Below, one piece after another: positions 23,928 to 39,800 of a stretch of DNA of 64,000 nt. The position numbers and the translations under genes are program-made. How positions within the stretch are numbered: the first letter of the stretch is position 1; each line of letters begins with the position of its first letter. The notes below the pieces were generated by a model. It worked only from the letters and a program-made list of their open reading frames with translations, was not told where the DNA came from and ran no database searches. Source of the DNA: Allacma fusca (taxonomy: Eukaryota > Arthropoda > Collembola > Symphypleona > Sminthuridae); the NCBI GenBank assembly GCA_947179485.1, contig OX359246.1, forward strand, positions 17,360,001 to 17,424,000, given 5' to 3'.

Positions 23928-24880
23928 GTTTCAGATTAGAATCTAAAACGTATTTTGAAGCAGGTTTAAGTTGTAAACTTTGAAGCCGATTTGGAAGCAG
24001 GTTTAAGGTGCAAAATTGGAACCAGATTTTGAAGTAGGTTTAAGGAGCAAAATTGGAGACAGATTTCGAGCATGCTTCGGATTCAAATTTTGAAACAATT
24101 TTCGAACATGCTTCGGATTCAAATTTTGAAACAATTTTCGAACATGCTTCGGATTCAAATTTCAAAAAGGACTCGGTCTAAAATTTGAATTGTATTTAAA
24201 AACAGGTTTTAGATAATTACAAAATCTTAAACATAATTATTTAAAAGTAGTCTTTAGTTTCAAAATTTTAAGCAAATTTTAAAAAAAAGTTGTAGATTCA
24301 CAATTTCAAACAGATTTTAAAGCAGGTTTTAGATTCAAAATTTCAAACAGATTTTAAAACAGGTGTTAGATTCAAAATTTCAAATGGATTTTAAAACAGC
24401 TGTTAGATTCAAAATTTCAAATGGATTTTAAAACAGCGGCTAGATTCAAAATTTCAAATGGTTTTTAAAACAGGTTTTTGATTCAAAGTTTCAAACAGAT
24501 TTTAAAACAAGCTTAAAGATTCAAAATTTCATGCAGATTTTAGTTTCAAAATTTTAAAACAGATTTCAAAATAATCTTTGGGTTCAAAATTTCAAACAGA
24601 TTTCAAAATAATCTTTGGGTTCAAAATTTCAAACAGATTTCAAAATAATCTTTGGGTTCAAAATTTCAAACAGATTTCAAAATAATCTTTGGGTTCAAAA
24701 TTTCAAACAGATTTCAAAATAATCTTTGGGTTCAAAATTTCAAACAGATTTCAAAATAATCTTTGGGTTCAAAATTTCAAGCAGGTTTGGAATTTCAAAT
24801 CAGGCTTTGGATTCAAAAGTTCAGCAGATTTCAAAAAAGGGTTTTAATTAGAACTTTCAAAAAAATTTCAAAACAGATTT
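23928..24880. repeat. About 36-37 bp minisatellite with a homogenised 37-bp core
   Basis: Degenerate units built on TTCAAAATTTCAAACAGATT and AAAACAGGTTTTAGA run for about 950 bp. Their centre (about 24561-24782) consists of six essentially identical 37-bp units containing ATAATCTTTGGGTTCAAAAT. The shared base falls at 24576, 24613, 24650, 24687, 24724 and 24761. The diverged margins and identical centre point to recent local amplification inside an older array. Confidence 0.9.
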
Positions 24881-27800
24881 TACCCACAAAATTGCTTTGC
24901 CCAGACTTAATGCAACAAATTGTATTTCAGTTTTCAGACTTAACAATCCAAGTAGAATTCAAAACAGATTTCGAAACATATTCCAGTCCTAAATATGATT
25001 TAACCAGAAATTTCTCCAAATTCGCAGAAGTATAGATAAATGAATAAAAGATATAACATTTGCCAGGAAAGTTTTACATGCGTCCTTCCTTTCATTCTAC
25101 ATAAAATAATTCGTTAAAAAATTCAAGAGCTCGCCCAAAGAAAACGAACAAGCTTCCGAACTTGTCCCCATACAGAAAGCCCTCACTCGGTACACATGTC
25201 TACCAGAAAGCAAGGGGTACTTAAGAAAAGTGCCGAGCCAATGAAGTGTACAAGGCATAATGTGAATGAGGGGGGAATGGACAAGGCACAAGTGTACACT
25301 TTATACACAACACACTCACACACACATAATACATAATAAAAGCACACACAGAGCATCTGATCGCAATAACACAAATCTCAGAGAAGAAGAAAAGCCTCAT
25401 TTCTCCTTCACGGTTTACTTAACCCACAATTGCGATAGACATAAATATACATTCATTCATATATTCAAAATGTGATCCTTGACTCGCATTTATCTATTTT
25501 CCAGGAGCAACACACACACACACACACATGTCATGTTTTTCTCCATTCACTTAATAAAACTATACTTGAGAAAACATTCCCTTTCTTTTCCCTCTTTTGT
25601 TTTGCAAGCTGCTGGGAAAATGAATTATTTATAACGTCTTCCCAGCCCCACCGTCCTTACATGCTTTTAACACACACGCAATCCATCCCGTCTTTCGGCT
25701 TAATTACATCCACACATCCAGCATTTAAGCCCAGTGTCAAAACAAGTGCTCCACACCCAGAAGTTTCCAGAGCGTTAAAACCCTATTAGTTCCCTCTCTC
25801 ATAAAGTAATTTATTCCCAAAAATGAGCCTCACAAAAAAAAACAACTATCAGTCCACTTACTGTTTTTAAATATTTCATTTGAATTTATAGGAAACTTTA
25901 AGCCTTGTCAATTTCCAGAAACAAATCTATAATTATTCCAATTTTGATGCTCCCACAAACTACATGTACAAACTCCGAACTGTCTCCGAATCCTCCTCCA
26001 CACGAACAATAAATACCAAATGGGGAAACAAATCCAAGACAAAGTCAACGGGAAAATCTGAAGAGCTCGAACAGTGTTGTCTGATTACAAGGGATGTGTC
26101 CTTACAAGATCATTCCCAGAATTATTACATATCTCTCCATCCTATATCTACCCAATGTTGATATTTCCCTTACAGTAGTCCATAAATGACAAAATGTTTG
26201 CGGGCTGCTGTCACAGCAAGAGCCCACTGTCTATTTGTACATCGGAAGGAGCTCCCAATTCTTTCCCTAAGTACCGATGTAAAAGTGCTTCCCTTCAGAA
26301 TCGACTACTTCACAGCTCAATCATCAGGACATTTATTTTGGTCCAATCTATTAACTCTCCTAAGTTAGCTCTCCTTGCATTCCCACATGTTTTTCCCCTC
26401 CCAGTAGTAACAGTCAGGCTTCTTAAATCCCTCAAGAGCAATTAATATTTTACTCTGAAAATACAAACGCTTTTCCCTATTAGCATGGCTTTTATCTCCT
26501 GGAATTGTTTTTCTTATGAGGAGCCCTAAATTTGTAGGAAAAAAACGTAGTTTTAAGAGGCTTTGAAGGATTCTAATCTCCCTATACACAGTACAGTATT
26601 TACTATATATGGATATCTACATATACAGTACAGTTACTGTACATTTTCGGATTTTATCCCTAAAATTGCATCCTTTTGAGAGTCTGCTGAGAGATAGGAA
26701 AAACACTAAAGTCTAGATTCTGATTATAGATAGCTGGATCGTGTGTACGGGAAGAATCCGACTGGAACTCCAAGCCTGGGAAATGAACAATTTTTTTTTA
26801 GGTAAAAGTAATATGTAAGTACTGATGCCCATTCTGAAAAAATTGGACACCTGACTTGAACTTGAGTTTACAAACTTGTGAGTCAAATGAAATGAAATTT
26901 TGACTCCCCCAGTCCTGTCAGCCCTCCATGAGTAAGTAGGTAGAGAGTTGAGGGTTTCAACAGCTAGCCGAGAGTTGGTAGTGCAAACCAAAGGACCTGA
27001 CAGGATTTGACAGCCAGCTATTCTCCAAGGCTCTCATCTCGTAAACATACAAAGGAAAAGGTGAGCTTCAACCTCGGTCCGCCTTTAGTATATAGAGTCC
27101 ATTCAGGGGGTGACAGCATCCCTCAAAATCCTTCAGATTTCTGTTCCAGTAATTACAGAGGAATTACCATCGGACAACTGGAATAATAAGGGCCGACTGT
27201 ATACACAGAAAGTCACTAACTATCTTATCTGGATCTGATCAGACAGACATGGAGGAAGAGCCAGGATAGCCTCCGTCCCATTCAACAAAACTAAAGGCAT
27301 CTTCTGCCCTTCCAGCTGAATTTCAACTAACTTCTGGGAAACTTCTCTTCTCCAAACAAGACTAGCTTTTCTAGTGTTTCTCATTATATGAATATCTGCC
27401 TTCCCTTCCAGAGGACCTGGGTACAGTGGACTGTTCTTAGAATAGCAGCCTTGATATCCTCGCTTGTAAAATCGGATCCTGTGGAGAAGAACAAAAATTA
27501 GCGTTAGAATTAAAGGGAAAGATTGTCTACATTTTTTATTTTAATATGGAACTGAAAAAATTGTTCCTGGCAAGGGAGCTCTTATAAAGAGACTGTACTG
27601 TATATTTGTAGACCGAGATTCGTATTCCTTGTAGCTTTAGCGTACTTGGAGTGGGTCCTCAGGAAATTTCCCTTGGGATATTGAATTTTGTCTTTGTAAC
27701 TGTCTCGCCATGGTTTGTGTACAGCCCGTCTGTTGAATTTACAAAATTTGACTTTTGTGCTCGGAGGGTTTGTGAGGACAGGAATTAACATTGTGGTAAA

Positions 27801-30800
27801 CGGGGATGTTTTAAAATTTGTGTCGCTCCTGGAGAGAAAAGGTTCTTCTGAGGATGTTCTGGAGGGAGTTCACTCTAATAATAATTATTACAACACATTT
27901 GTATGCTACTGGTTACCTTCTGGGACTGAGTGAGTGTATATGGAGGTCAATGTGGAAATAAAACACTGGAGTGAACCTTGTATGTAGATACTTCTGGGGA
28001 TATGGAATAAAGGGAAAGGACTGTATATACTGAGATAGGGAATCAGGATGTATAGAGTGTAGGGAAAGGACTGTATATTTAGTCCTAAAATGATTTCCAT
28101 GTCGGAGCAAAAATTGGCTCATATTTTCATTTCCGATGAGAACAATAACATTCAATCATCCTATCCTGCCTTCTTGACCATGTGTTATGAAACTGCAGAC
28201 GGGTCGCGGCTCAAATGCCGAAACAAGTTCTATTTATTTATACTGTAGCCATAACGCTCTTCCCTTTCAAATAAGTCTCCCTTGACATTCGAACATGACA
28301 ATGGTATTCATTACGAGGAAAGTACACAGTGTCTTCCTTTATACATACATATGTGAACACATCCTGAGTATCCTCAAAATACAGATGTTACAGTCGAGCC
28401 TTTTTAAAATGACAGGAAATCGGGGACATTTTCCCAGGAATTATAACATTGTCATATTATAAGGCTTACAATCAATTTCAAATTGAAGCCCCGGGTCTAA
28501 AAAATCCTACGCATATTTTCCCCTTAATAAAGGTCAAATGTTTGTCGAATGTCTTTTATTTTTCATTGATACAAAGACATTTTGGAGAAGATAGATACCT
28601 AAAATTTGGAAATATATTTGACGTGCATTTTCAGAGCTACAGGATGAGAAAACAAATGCCCGAGAACCCCGTACAAATGTATTTATTTAATTACACGGAC
28701 GCACATGTATACTGTACGTGTAAAATGAGCCATCATTTTACGCATTGAGCAAATATCCCACATCTATTGGTTTTGAAATGGGAAACCAATCCTCGGAGAA
28801 ATATTCAAGTATACTTCTGTGTATACAATGTCAAAGGGACATATCAGAAATATACCAGCTGCAGAAGCATCTCCCTACCAGATCTTACCAAGTTTTTCCC
28901 ACAATTATCACGTGTGTGCCAGGACGCGTGAACTTCTCAATACATTTGCATAAATTTAGATACTTGGGGCAGCTCCGAATGAAAACAACTCTCACGGTTG
29001 AAAATAATTACGCATGCTGACACTACTATACGTATCTATCTATATATAAATGTATTTCCAGTGTATAGATATCAACCCCTCATATAGATACACACACTCA
29101 AAGGGAAAAGATACCATCACCATTTATAAGTGCTCCATCCCCATGACTTGACTTCATATATTGACAATTGACATCCGTTCTGGCAAGCGTGAATTGAGCT
29201 GGCCATTCTGACAGAAGCAGGTGTTCCAAACACAATGTAAGGGTTGATTGAATAAGCAAGACATGTTCGAGTGAGAACATTTCGCTTATTGACTTCACAT
29301 TATTTTACAGTACAGTGTCTCTGTCCAAGCATCCCCGAAAAAAGGAATTCAATCACACTCTATATAACCCTCACATATCCCATATTTTTGTGGACCTATA
29401 CATACATATGTACGTTAAAATTGTATTTGCTAGCGTACGAAAATATACTCGTCATATAAACATAGATACCCCTGCGAACACCACAAACAATTCATCACAG
29501 CTGTCCACAAATTCACGCTGAATGTAAAAGCATCCCTTGAACAAGTATTTTGAAATACTGAAAGACCATAAAAAATGTAACATGGAAGGAATTACGCGAT
29601 AAAATGTTCATGCAATAATGTTGCACATTTTAAAAACAGGACGTCCTCTAGCAGTCAGAATTACTGAATACAAAACGCTTGTAAGAAGGAACAATTACAA
29701 GAAATCTGCTGTAGCTAAGCATAAACGTAGGACGAACTGCTACAGTTCCTGCACAACATGATTGGACTGTACCAAGGAAATATTTATTGGTTATGAGTGA
29801 GTGAGTGGAGCCATTACCACAAGTAATCTGCAAGTTGGTCAGGGGAGAGAACCACAGGAGAAAGAATTTCATCTCTGCCTGTGATCTCTCTTTTAGCTAC
29901 ATCCCCACAGTCATATACATTTTTACAGTACACTCTCCTACCAACAGCACCCAAACCAATTTGATTCTTAATCTCACAATAATATTGCCCTTGTCAAAAT
30001 ATAGCATTGTAATAATGAGAAAGTGTCCCAGTGAACATTCCGCCCTGAATGCTATTCTAATGGGTTCGGGTTCAAAATAGAGACAGCACACTGTAATGCT
30101 AAGTCGCGCTTGTGTTTTCGCTGAAAGCCTTTCATTCTCTGAATGTCAGAGAACACATGCTCTGAGGTTATCAGATATAACGCACACAAGTTCCTCTGTC
30201 CCTCCATGGCGTCCGAAACTTTACTCACTGAAAGAGAGTATTAATGGGAGTTCTATATATGAGGTTGGAATCAACTCAATAAATGGCAATTTGGTTCCAC
30301 CGACAGGAATGTGGGCTCATGGGTCAGCACACGGTCCTCATAAATTGTGTTTATTGCAAAAAAAAAATGTTTTATGTCCCTTGACAATAACAAGGTTTCT
30401 TCTGGTCGGAGGAGGAAAATCCCCGTATTTTTTACAGACAATGTCAGAGACTTTACAGACAGAGAGTGCGTTCAATTCTCAAGGACTTTTTTAAATACGC
30501 CCGTAAAAAAAACAACCGTGAGTTGATAAAAGGGCCGTAAATACTTTACGAGAGCGATAATAGCTCATGCGGTTTAAAGTATGTCAAATCCCTCCTAGTA
30601 CAACAATATTGCGATGTTGAGTTACCACAGTATGTTCCTTATATAAGAGACCCCTTCCAATTCAATTTCCCTCTTTGAATCTTGAACGAGAAAAAATGTC
30701 CAAAAATTATTCTAATATTCGCAGATTTTACAGTGGCTTTAAATGTTCCTTTTAGGAGTTCCCCTAACATTATCTACAGCAAGGCAATACTGTGTATAAC

Positions 30801-33800
30801 AAAATTATGTTTTGTAAGAGCTTGTAAATTGTAGCTGTTAGAATTTTATTGTCAGGCTCATATGATACTGTAAAAGACTCGTTTATTTGGACATTTCCCC
30901 TGAAAATTAAGACATACGTCAGGGGAGAAAAAAATAGAGAGAGACTTCCTGTTAAGGGATTTTTCACCCAAACATAATAATACAGATATACAAAATTCTA
31001 CATGATGGATACATTGCCGGTGGGAAAGTGAAAACAATAGGAGAAGGTTCAGGGATCCACAGAATCTGTCCGTTCCAGGCTTTACCTCTATTGTGTAAAA
31101 ATCCAATGGGACATGCAATACTCTTCAGGTTTTGAGTACCACAAATTATTCAGCCATATAGGAGAAAAAAAGGATGGGTTCGAAATTGTGAGGACGGGGA
31201 AAATGACCCTTTTTCATGTTACATTAAAACACTTGTGAGGGAGAGCAGGGAAGTAATTACTACCTCATTGTACACTAATATATCCAGGTCTTATGATAAA
31301 TAACCGACTAATCTCACATTTTCCACTCTAGCCATAATAGCTCAAATGGGATCATCCCCCTTTAAAACCTATGGTTCGAAATTATTATATTATTTCCAAG
31401 CGTCATCATAGCTTGAACATGATTTGAAACGACAAATTTGTACGGATATAGTGCTGTCGTGTTTTTGAAACCATCAGTTTAAGATTTGACACTTGATTTA
31501 AAAAAATGCACTTGTGAGGATGGAAATTAGCATTGTGGTAAATAGGAATGTACAGGGATTTTTTTGGCTTTGAAGGGAAATGGCTGAAGAAGTGTCCCCT
31601 GTAACCAGAGCCGACTGTACCTACAGACATGCAATTACCAAGTTTTTCTCCTCTCAGAAAAACGAGAGGGGTAGCGTTACATCGCGTCTGGAATTATTAT
31701 AAAGGAAACCGAGACAGTACTAAGGTACATACATATACATATATCTATCTAACTAGTAGTAGTGTTTACCATTGACAGGAAAAAATTTCCAAAGGATAGT
31801 TCTCAAATCTTACATACATATGTACTCCCTGTGTATTTATTTTCCCCTATGCACTGAATCTCTCTATACCTCTATGATGCATTTACTGTGAAGAACACAA
31901 GTCTCTTCTGCACATGCATCATGGGCCACCAGAGATCCAAACAAGTTACGGAGGCTTTTTGGTGAGGGAAGGGAACCCCAGTCGGTTTGTAACTTCCATG
32001 AAGGAACGTCGTGTCTTTCTTGTTCTCAGACCAAACGTCACACATGTGTGATTCCGAAAATCCTGAGCAGACACAAGCTCTGTAAATAATAACAAAAGAT
32101 TTTTAATTATCAGGGTTGATCCTCAGCTCCATATAATTTCTATAAGTTGTGTGTTATTTTAAAATAAATAACAAAAAAAAACCTTTTGATTTTAATCTTG
32201 AGCACACTCAAAGAATTAAATTCTGTTCATTAACCCTCTTGAATAAAATCTCCAGAGTTATCCTCTCAGTCCTGTCACATTGTTTTTGTCCACCCATTCA
32301 TCAAAACGTATGGGGAAGTTCCGTGTGGGGAGTTTGGCTTGGACTCTTTAAGACAAAAATGATAAAGTTTTTCTTCAGCCCTTGATTGTGTGTTTGTGTA
32401 ATTATGTGTCTGTGACAAGGGATTTTTGTCAAGGGGCCGCTACATCCAGTATTAAAATAATTTCAAATGGACTATTAAACTTTATGACTTTTCAACTCAG
32501 GACTTAATTACACCAGAACTCTTTTTACAGAATTTGTCAAAGTCAAAGACCCCCAAAAAAAACAGGAAGATCAATGTGAAACATTTATTCAAAATCTGAA
32601 GGCAGAGTTTGGGCATCCAAATTTGTAAGAGGGAGAATGTGTGAATGTGTTTTTCAAAAGTGAGTTTGGAAATTGATACGGGCTCAAACGGTGTTGGGAA
32701 GTTTGGAAGATCAGTGTTCAAGGCTAAGGATTATAAAATACTGCCTACTCAGGAGCCCAGGTTTGTTTGAAGCCCAAAGTGTTGGTGGTCACGACAGTGA
32801 GAAAATACACTCTGTTTGTACACAAGTATCTACAGAAAACCCAATTGGGGAAAAAATAGTGTTGGTCAGCCGAGATAGTACAGTGAGGGCCAAACCTGTT
32901 TGATTTATCAGAGGATCCTGGAAATTGATCTCTCTCTCTGTGACACACAGGAATTTTGTGGAGTGAGTGTGAAATTGTAGCTGGGAGAAGAGCCCAATGT
33001 TCAAAGGTTTTTAGCCTTGTCAAGGCACAAGTGCTAATTTCCCTTGTTTTTTATTCCCTCTTTTCCCTCCCCTCCGAGGAAAATACTGTCCAAGCTGGAA
33101 AGTGGATCCTGAAATAAAATGGATGATTTTGGTAAGTTCCCAGAATATTGTCAATCCCTCAAAAGATTTGCATTTATCCAGGTAAAAAAACCATGACCGC
33201 AGTTATTTAGGCAAATAAATCGATGGGAAAAAATTACAGGGGGGAAAGTACCTAGTACACCCAGCTCTTCGTTTTTACTATTGCATTATTTTTAATTACT
33301 TTTGTGTAACTACAGACAGCTTTTAACTCTCAAGTGGTCATTCACTCTTGTGAGAGCTCTTTTGTCCAATTTGTGATATTTCACGTACACAGGGACTCTG
33401 TGTCTATTCAGTGTAAGTGAACATGGTACAGTCTCTGAAACAAGACTATAGTAAGGAATTGTCACCCTATGCAGAGCCTTCGAGGGAACAGGACTTGACT
33501 GACGCTTTAACAATTTTGAAGATTTTATGGAGTGTGGGTTTTTTTTTTATTTGGGAGTATTGAAGGGATATTGCATGACGCTTTCACTCCTGTATTCAAA
33601 GACCATGTCGCCTGTCCTTCAGAGCCCGATGGACTTTGGCGTGTGCGTCTTTAAATAAAGCATGCTCCTTTGCTTGCATTTGTTTCCATGGTCTATGAAT
33701 TTGGATTGTAGTTCCTATATTCCCTATAACCTTTATATATAAAAGTATAGGTATATCAGAGCATAGAGTACACAGGGTTAGTACTGTCTCCGTCTTTAAC

Positions 33801-36800
33801 GCACTTGTGATTTTCTCCCTGCCTCAAAATTATACGCACACAAACAGACACTCACATGGACTCTATAACTGAGGGGACTAAAACTTACAAGGGAATGACT
33901 GACGGGTTTTCTCCAGCCGAGTCTTGATCCACTGTTATTAATTGCTATCTCTCTCCAGACCCTAGTGAATTTTTTATTCCTGTTATATTGGGCTGAGCAA
34001 GGCAGGGGTCTGAAGCGTTTGCTATTTGATTGAGCATTAATTTGAGCGTACGCTTTTAATGCGAACCTCCAGCCCGGCTCTGGATTGGCTAATCTGGAAT
34101 AACAGAATGAATCTATACAAAGAGGATTTAACGCCATGTATATGTAAACCTCCATAAGAATATAACTATAAAATAGTGTCCTTTTACCTTTGAGGGATTC
34201 ACTGGAAAACTTAATTTTTGCAAGGAATTAATTCCAGACAAAATATTGAGTAACGTTACAATTTACCACAATCGTATTTTTGATGTTGCAAGTGCAAGGG
34301 ATGTTCCGAGTCTTTAGTTTTACAAGTTGGAGATGTTCCCTATATGTTTTGCATAAACTTGGTTTTGGCGTATCTGTAAGAAAGAATTAGGCATTGTGAG
34401 TATAACAAGGCCTAGGGACCAGATGACGTTTAATATGAGGCAATCTCTTGTATGCAGTACATTAAGCCTCCATGGACGGATGTCAAAGGAAGAAAAAAAT
34501 GTTTTTTCTCTCTCTCTTTTCTGAGACTTTGATACTCCTCCGGGTTGGTTGGGTGTGGGTTGAGTTCCTTTGATATAAGTTCTAAGTTCCATTCTTCCTC
34601 TCTACCTTAATTCACCTGTCCTTCTCCTTTCAGTTTTATCCATTCATACTTTCCTGTGAGTGGAACTCTGATTAAAATTACCTTGAGGTATGGAGGCTCT
34701 GCCCTCAGGATTCCCCTTGACGGGTTTCTAATTTCAACATTCTCTCTCAAAAAAAAAAATTTTCGGACGTATATCTCATACAGTCGCGTTTATACACGCG
34801 AGTCCTCCTTTCGTACTGTCGTGAGTTATTGCACAATTTTTTTGTACCATTTCAATTTGACTAAACTCCTGGAGGAAATTTAAGGGAAGTATTTTCAGGT
34901 GTGAGGAGATTTTTTTCAAGGAAGGGAATTTCGACGGAGTTTGTGCACAGGAGTTGGGGAAAATAAAATCCTGAAAAACTGATATCCTGTTTATCATTGC
35001 CGGAGCGCTCTGGGTCTTTATTAATTGGCACAATTCCCAGCTTATTGGGACTAATTGGGGATACAGACAATGGGATAGTTTTGATGCGTCACAAATTACT
35101 TGCTAGCGTTATTTCCTCCGTTTTAATTGAACCGTTCCAGACAATTAGGGACAATTTTAAGTGCAGTGGTCTGAAGGCACCCAACACATCCCAAGTCAAG
35201 CTCTGCCTACAATAATAATTATTAATACTGATATATCAGTAGTTGCTCGCTTCTATTAATTCCCATCAAATAAATTAATGAGCAATTAATGGAAAAGCAC
35301 CCAGGGACACGAGGCAGAGATATCCCACAGACTTCATTTCCTCGGCAGTTTTTGATATGCGTTCCTTTTGGAATATTTTTTTTTCTCCATATCCATTCCA
35401 GTCACATTTTCTCCATACGGTCTTCAAAGTCTGGGGAAAAGTCCAAAATACTTTACAATTACACAAGACTCTTATAGAAACAGCCATCAAATCCCATCAA
35501 AATTACTCCTGAGCATTCTCACAAACACAAAATGAACGTTAGAGTCTAAATGTGAATTTGCGAGATTATTTACTCTCTATTATTTTTAAAAATCCCAGCT
35601 CTTAGCAATGTATCATTCCCACAAAGTGTCAATATAAAAACAAGGAAACTCTCCTTAAAAAATCTAGAGTAACAGGAGCTGTCTATTCTCCGAAATGGAA
35701 GGACATGTGTAAACTCCTGGGCCTTGGAACAAGGCGTAGGAAAGTGAGACAGAGATGGAGGGATTTTTGAAGACAAAATCTTCCCATACAGTGAGATCCC
35801 CATATTTAAAAACACCCTTAAAAAGAAAGAATTATCAAAATCTCAGAGTGGATCCTGCAATACTAAAAGTGCACTGCACTCAGTGAGTCAGTAAGCCCAC
35901 GTAAGAACTTATGGACTTACACACGTAACGATAAGAATTGTTACGAGCTTTAGGGCTCCAGTATACCTCACACACTTATTGTCAGTCCTAGGCTTTTTTC
36001 AATATCTATCTATACTCCCAAAAATAAGCTTTTACAAGTATCCATCTCTGGGAATAATTATGTCCTCAGAGGCCTAAGCATGTAAGAAAGTAGCCTTTGC
36101 GTATCCTCAGATTCCTAATCAGTCTTTGAAAGCTCAGTCTTCTGGACTTCTTCAGCCCTCAGAAAGCATAGGGAGCTATACAGGGCAAGGAGGAAGATCC
36201 TTTTTCTTATGTTCAAACTATATCCTCCAACTCATCGAGCCTCAGCTTTTTCTTACATGAAGGGATTGTCCTCGTAGATTATAGGGCTGGCTTGTATCTC
36301 CCAAATTTTTTCGTACCCCTTAAAAAATCCTATTGTTTTTTGTGTCTGATTGTGTATACCTACGTATAAGGGACCGTCAAGTAATAATAACCTTCTCATC
36401 TCCTCTCACGGTTATCTCTCCCGAGCCTTATCTTACATATGTCTCTTACCCTCCCGAATAGAAGCCTTGTTTCCTCTGTCTCGTCTTATAGGAAAGGAAA
36501 AACGAAGAAACCTGACTTTATCTTTTTGCTCTCTCTCTCTCTCTCCCTCTCTCTCTCTCTCTCTAGCCGTCTCGCTCTCTCCAGCACGCTAAGCATTAAC
36601 TGTACAGAAAAAGATAACTACATCAATTACATTAGAGAAGCCTCCGAAGCTCCCTATCTCCTCAGCCCTTGTACAGAACATAGTAATTATTCCAGGACGT
36701 AATTTCCCAACTCAGAGCAACTCCCATTTTTGCTAGTAATGCTATTTGGAATGGATTTTCTACATAATAGCAAAGCTTTCAACTCACCTGTTCAAAAGTC

Positions 36801-39800
36801 GTTCCAGGAGAGATTACAAACACCTGTGAAGCCGTCCACAGTCCCACATTTCCCTACGAATGGAGATAATCCCAGGGAATGTAGTCCATGGAGGGGATAC
36901 CTAAGGGACTGTGTCTGAAATATCCCTATAATTTCCTACCCCTTTCCCATAAGGACGTTATAGAGTCTGTACTTAAACTCTAACTCTACTTTGCTCAAGA
37001 TTTGTACAGGGGACCCTCACTCGAAGAGAAATCTCCAGGATTGGACCCAATCTGTATACTTATTGGATCCGCATCCTTTTGAGCCCACGACAAGCAGAAG
37101 ATATAGAGAATAATAGTTTGTATGTTCGTATGTAATAATAAATACGGAGGGACTCTCTACGTATGTAGATAAAAAGCCTTAGGGCTGGACGTCAAATCCG
37201 GAACGAGGCAGTTTCAAAAGACAGCCCCGTGCTGAAGGTCTTTTTAAAGTTCTGGAAGTCTTTAGGAGGATAAACATGAGATATGGATAAGGGCTGAGGG
37301 AGAGGAATTCCTCCGTACCTTTTATTATGTACACTTCACATATGTGTATTTCCTTTTTTTTAAATGTAAATTACATATTCTCTCGGACGGAGACACAGAG
37401 AGAGAGGGAGAGAGAGATTTGAGCAAGGAATAAGGAAGGGGGGACCCTTTCTCGGGATTAGACCATTAGCACTGGCCCTCCAAAGACTGGGATTATCACT
37501 CGGGTATGAGATCCTCAAAGCATTGGGAAGGAGTCTATAATTTAGGGACATTTTCTCCCTTGACTGATAGCGTCTTCGTAATTTTAAATGTGAGTTTCCC
37601 TTTGAGTTTTTCCCTCCTCCGTACATATGTGCACGTTCATGAGTTCGGCGTCTGGGATTTTTTTTTTCGTTCCTTTCCGTGAGTGCCCTGATTTCTTTGG
37701 CTCTCTTTCTCATGTCCCTTGGAGTTGTGTGGAGTTGTGTATTTGACTAGCGGAAATTATCTTGGAGCTGAAGGATAGATAGGATTGAGGGACACGAAGA
37801 GGCTCTTGGTCAGCGATGAAAATCCCTTCTTTTTTCCCCCCACTAATGGAATTAATGACTACTTTCTACGTCTCTGATGACGGATGAGTCTACACAATGG
37901 AATTCTCAAGAGTGTGTGAGGAAATGTGGAGGGATGGAGTCAAATTAAGGCTCAATTATTATGTTCCATAGAAGTGGGCATTTTCGGTAGATTTGGACTT
38001 TTTCAATGAGCTGCAAAGAAAAAAAAATGTTGGATCAGGAAAATATTGTGTGTAAATGTTTACATTGTAATAGGACTTTGTAATGGGCTTTATAGGAGCA
38101 ATTTACATGCTGTAGGACATACTGTAATGTATGTGAGCTCCAGTGCTTGTTGGTATCTCGTCAGCCCTTGTTATTACAGACGCTTCTTTGATGATTTTTG
38201 TATTGGGGAAAAATCCTTTGGAGGTCTCCCTCTCGTTGTAACAAAACCGTTATTTCTTTCCTCATTCTTGGAAGTCATTGATGAAGGCTTGACTGTTATT
38301 CCCAGAGATATTCTTCGAGGATTTTAGGGAGGCTGTTGTAGATAGAGCACACTGTCTATGCTTGGAAGGGAAGGGGAATCCGTATCACTCTCCCATAATA
38401 TTTCCTGATGATGATGATGATGGTGATGAGAGTGTGTTTTCTCATCTGAGGACTTGCACATTTATAGGTAGGCATGTGTTCAGGCTGGGGCTCCCTCCAT
38501 ATAATCACTGCTTAATGTTATATTCTGAACGACTGTGTCTGGGTCGGGAGGGTATACAAGCATAGGGCAGTCTTGTTATAAGGGCCGCTCTGTTGGAAGA
38601 TCCTGCAACAAACAAATATTTTTAGAGTCTCACATTTTTAACAAATGTAATGCTAATTTTGGGGGATTTTGTCATCAAAGCCTCCTCTCCTAAGGAGATG
38701 GGAATTTTTAGATTTTTTCAAGGCGAACTTTTATACTCTGTGTGAACTGTAGGTGTGGGGGTCTTTATGTGCAGTAAAACAAGCAGAGTGTAATCGCAGC
38801 TGTGGAGGAGCGTACCCTGTCATTATTTTTATGATTGCATGATACATCATTATTCTCATCCCATGCTCAGTCTGGCTGATGAGCTCCAGGTAAATTGTGG
38901 GCTCTCATTTCCAACAGTTCCGACTCCTTTGATTTTTTCCCCTGTCTGCAGAAGGCCCTCACTATACTGGGACCTCCTTCGAAGAGCAATTCCTCTCCGA
39001 AGACTCATTCTTGTAGATTAACCCCAGATACTAATTTTAAACTTCCATAGGATCTAGGACTTTGATGTTCCGAAAGAAAAAAAAATATTACAAGTTATAT
39101 TGACTTTTTAAGGAAATCCTAATCATTGAAATCTAGGATTTAAAAAAAACAATTACTAAGTTTGACTGCCTGCTTACCTCTGAGATAGCATTTGGGGTTT
39201 AGACCTTGTAATATTTTTTATTTGGCAAAATATTCCCATTGTGATGTCAGAAGACCCAATGATAAATCCTTTTTCTGGAGTGAATTAAATGCATCAACAT
39301 GCTTCACACATTCGAAAGGAACTTCATAATTTATGTGGAGTCTCAAATTTAATAAACAGTGTGCAAACTGAGAGGGACATATTAGCATAGGCATGACTCT
39401 CTGTTGACGTATACTAATACCTACACATAAATACATATGGGTATATATGTATCTAGTGTGTGGGTTCTAAGAGCCCTTCCATCTGCTTCAGAGAAGCGGG
39501 TCTGAATTTGAGGAAGATAAATTTCTAGGAGCTTCAAAACTCTCAACGTCTGCATGAAGTTTGGGTGCCCATTGTGAGCCTTTTGAGATATAGTGATGGA
39601 ACGTCTGGTTTTTCAGGGGGGAAGTCAGGGAGATGTGTATAGATTAAATACTATTATAGGATTGTAAAAGTATAGAAGAACTTTCGTGATGATGCTCGTC
39701 CCTTGGTGAAGTTTCAGCGATACGATTGTTCTACGCTAATTTATGTTTCTCTCTCCAATGGACTCCCCTCAACAAAATCCTCACGTTCTTTTGACTCCCG

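Noticed and set aside
24561..24782. Regular direct repeats that might suggest a CRISPR array
   Set aside because: The units are contiguous with no unique spacers, and the genome is eukaryotic. It is a minisatellite.
30096..30494. 132-residue plus-strand frame
   Set aside because: It does not begin with or join to recognisable exons. It contains a poly-A run and has no domain signature.
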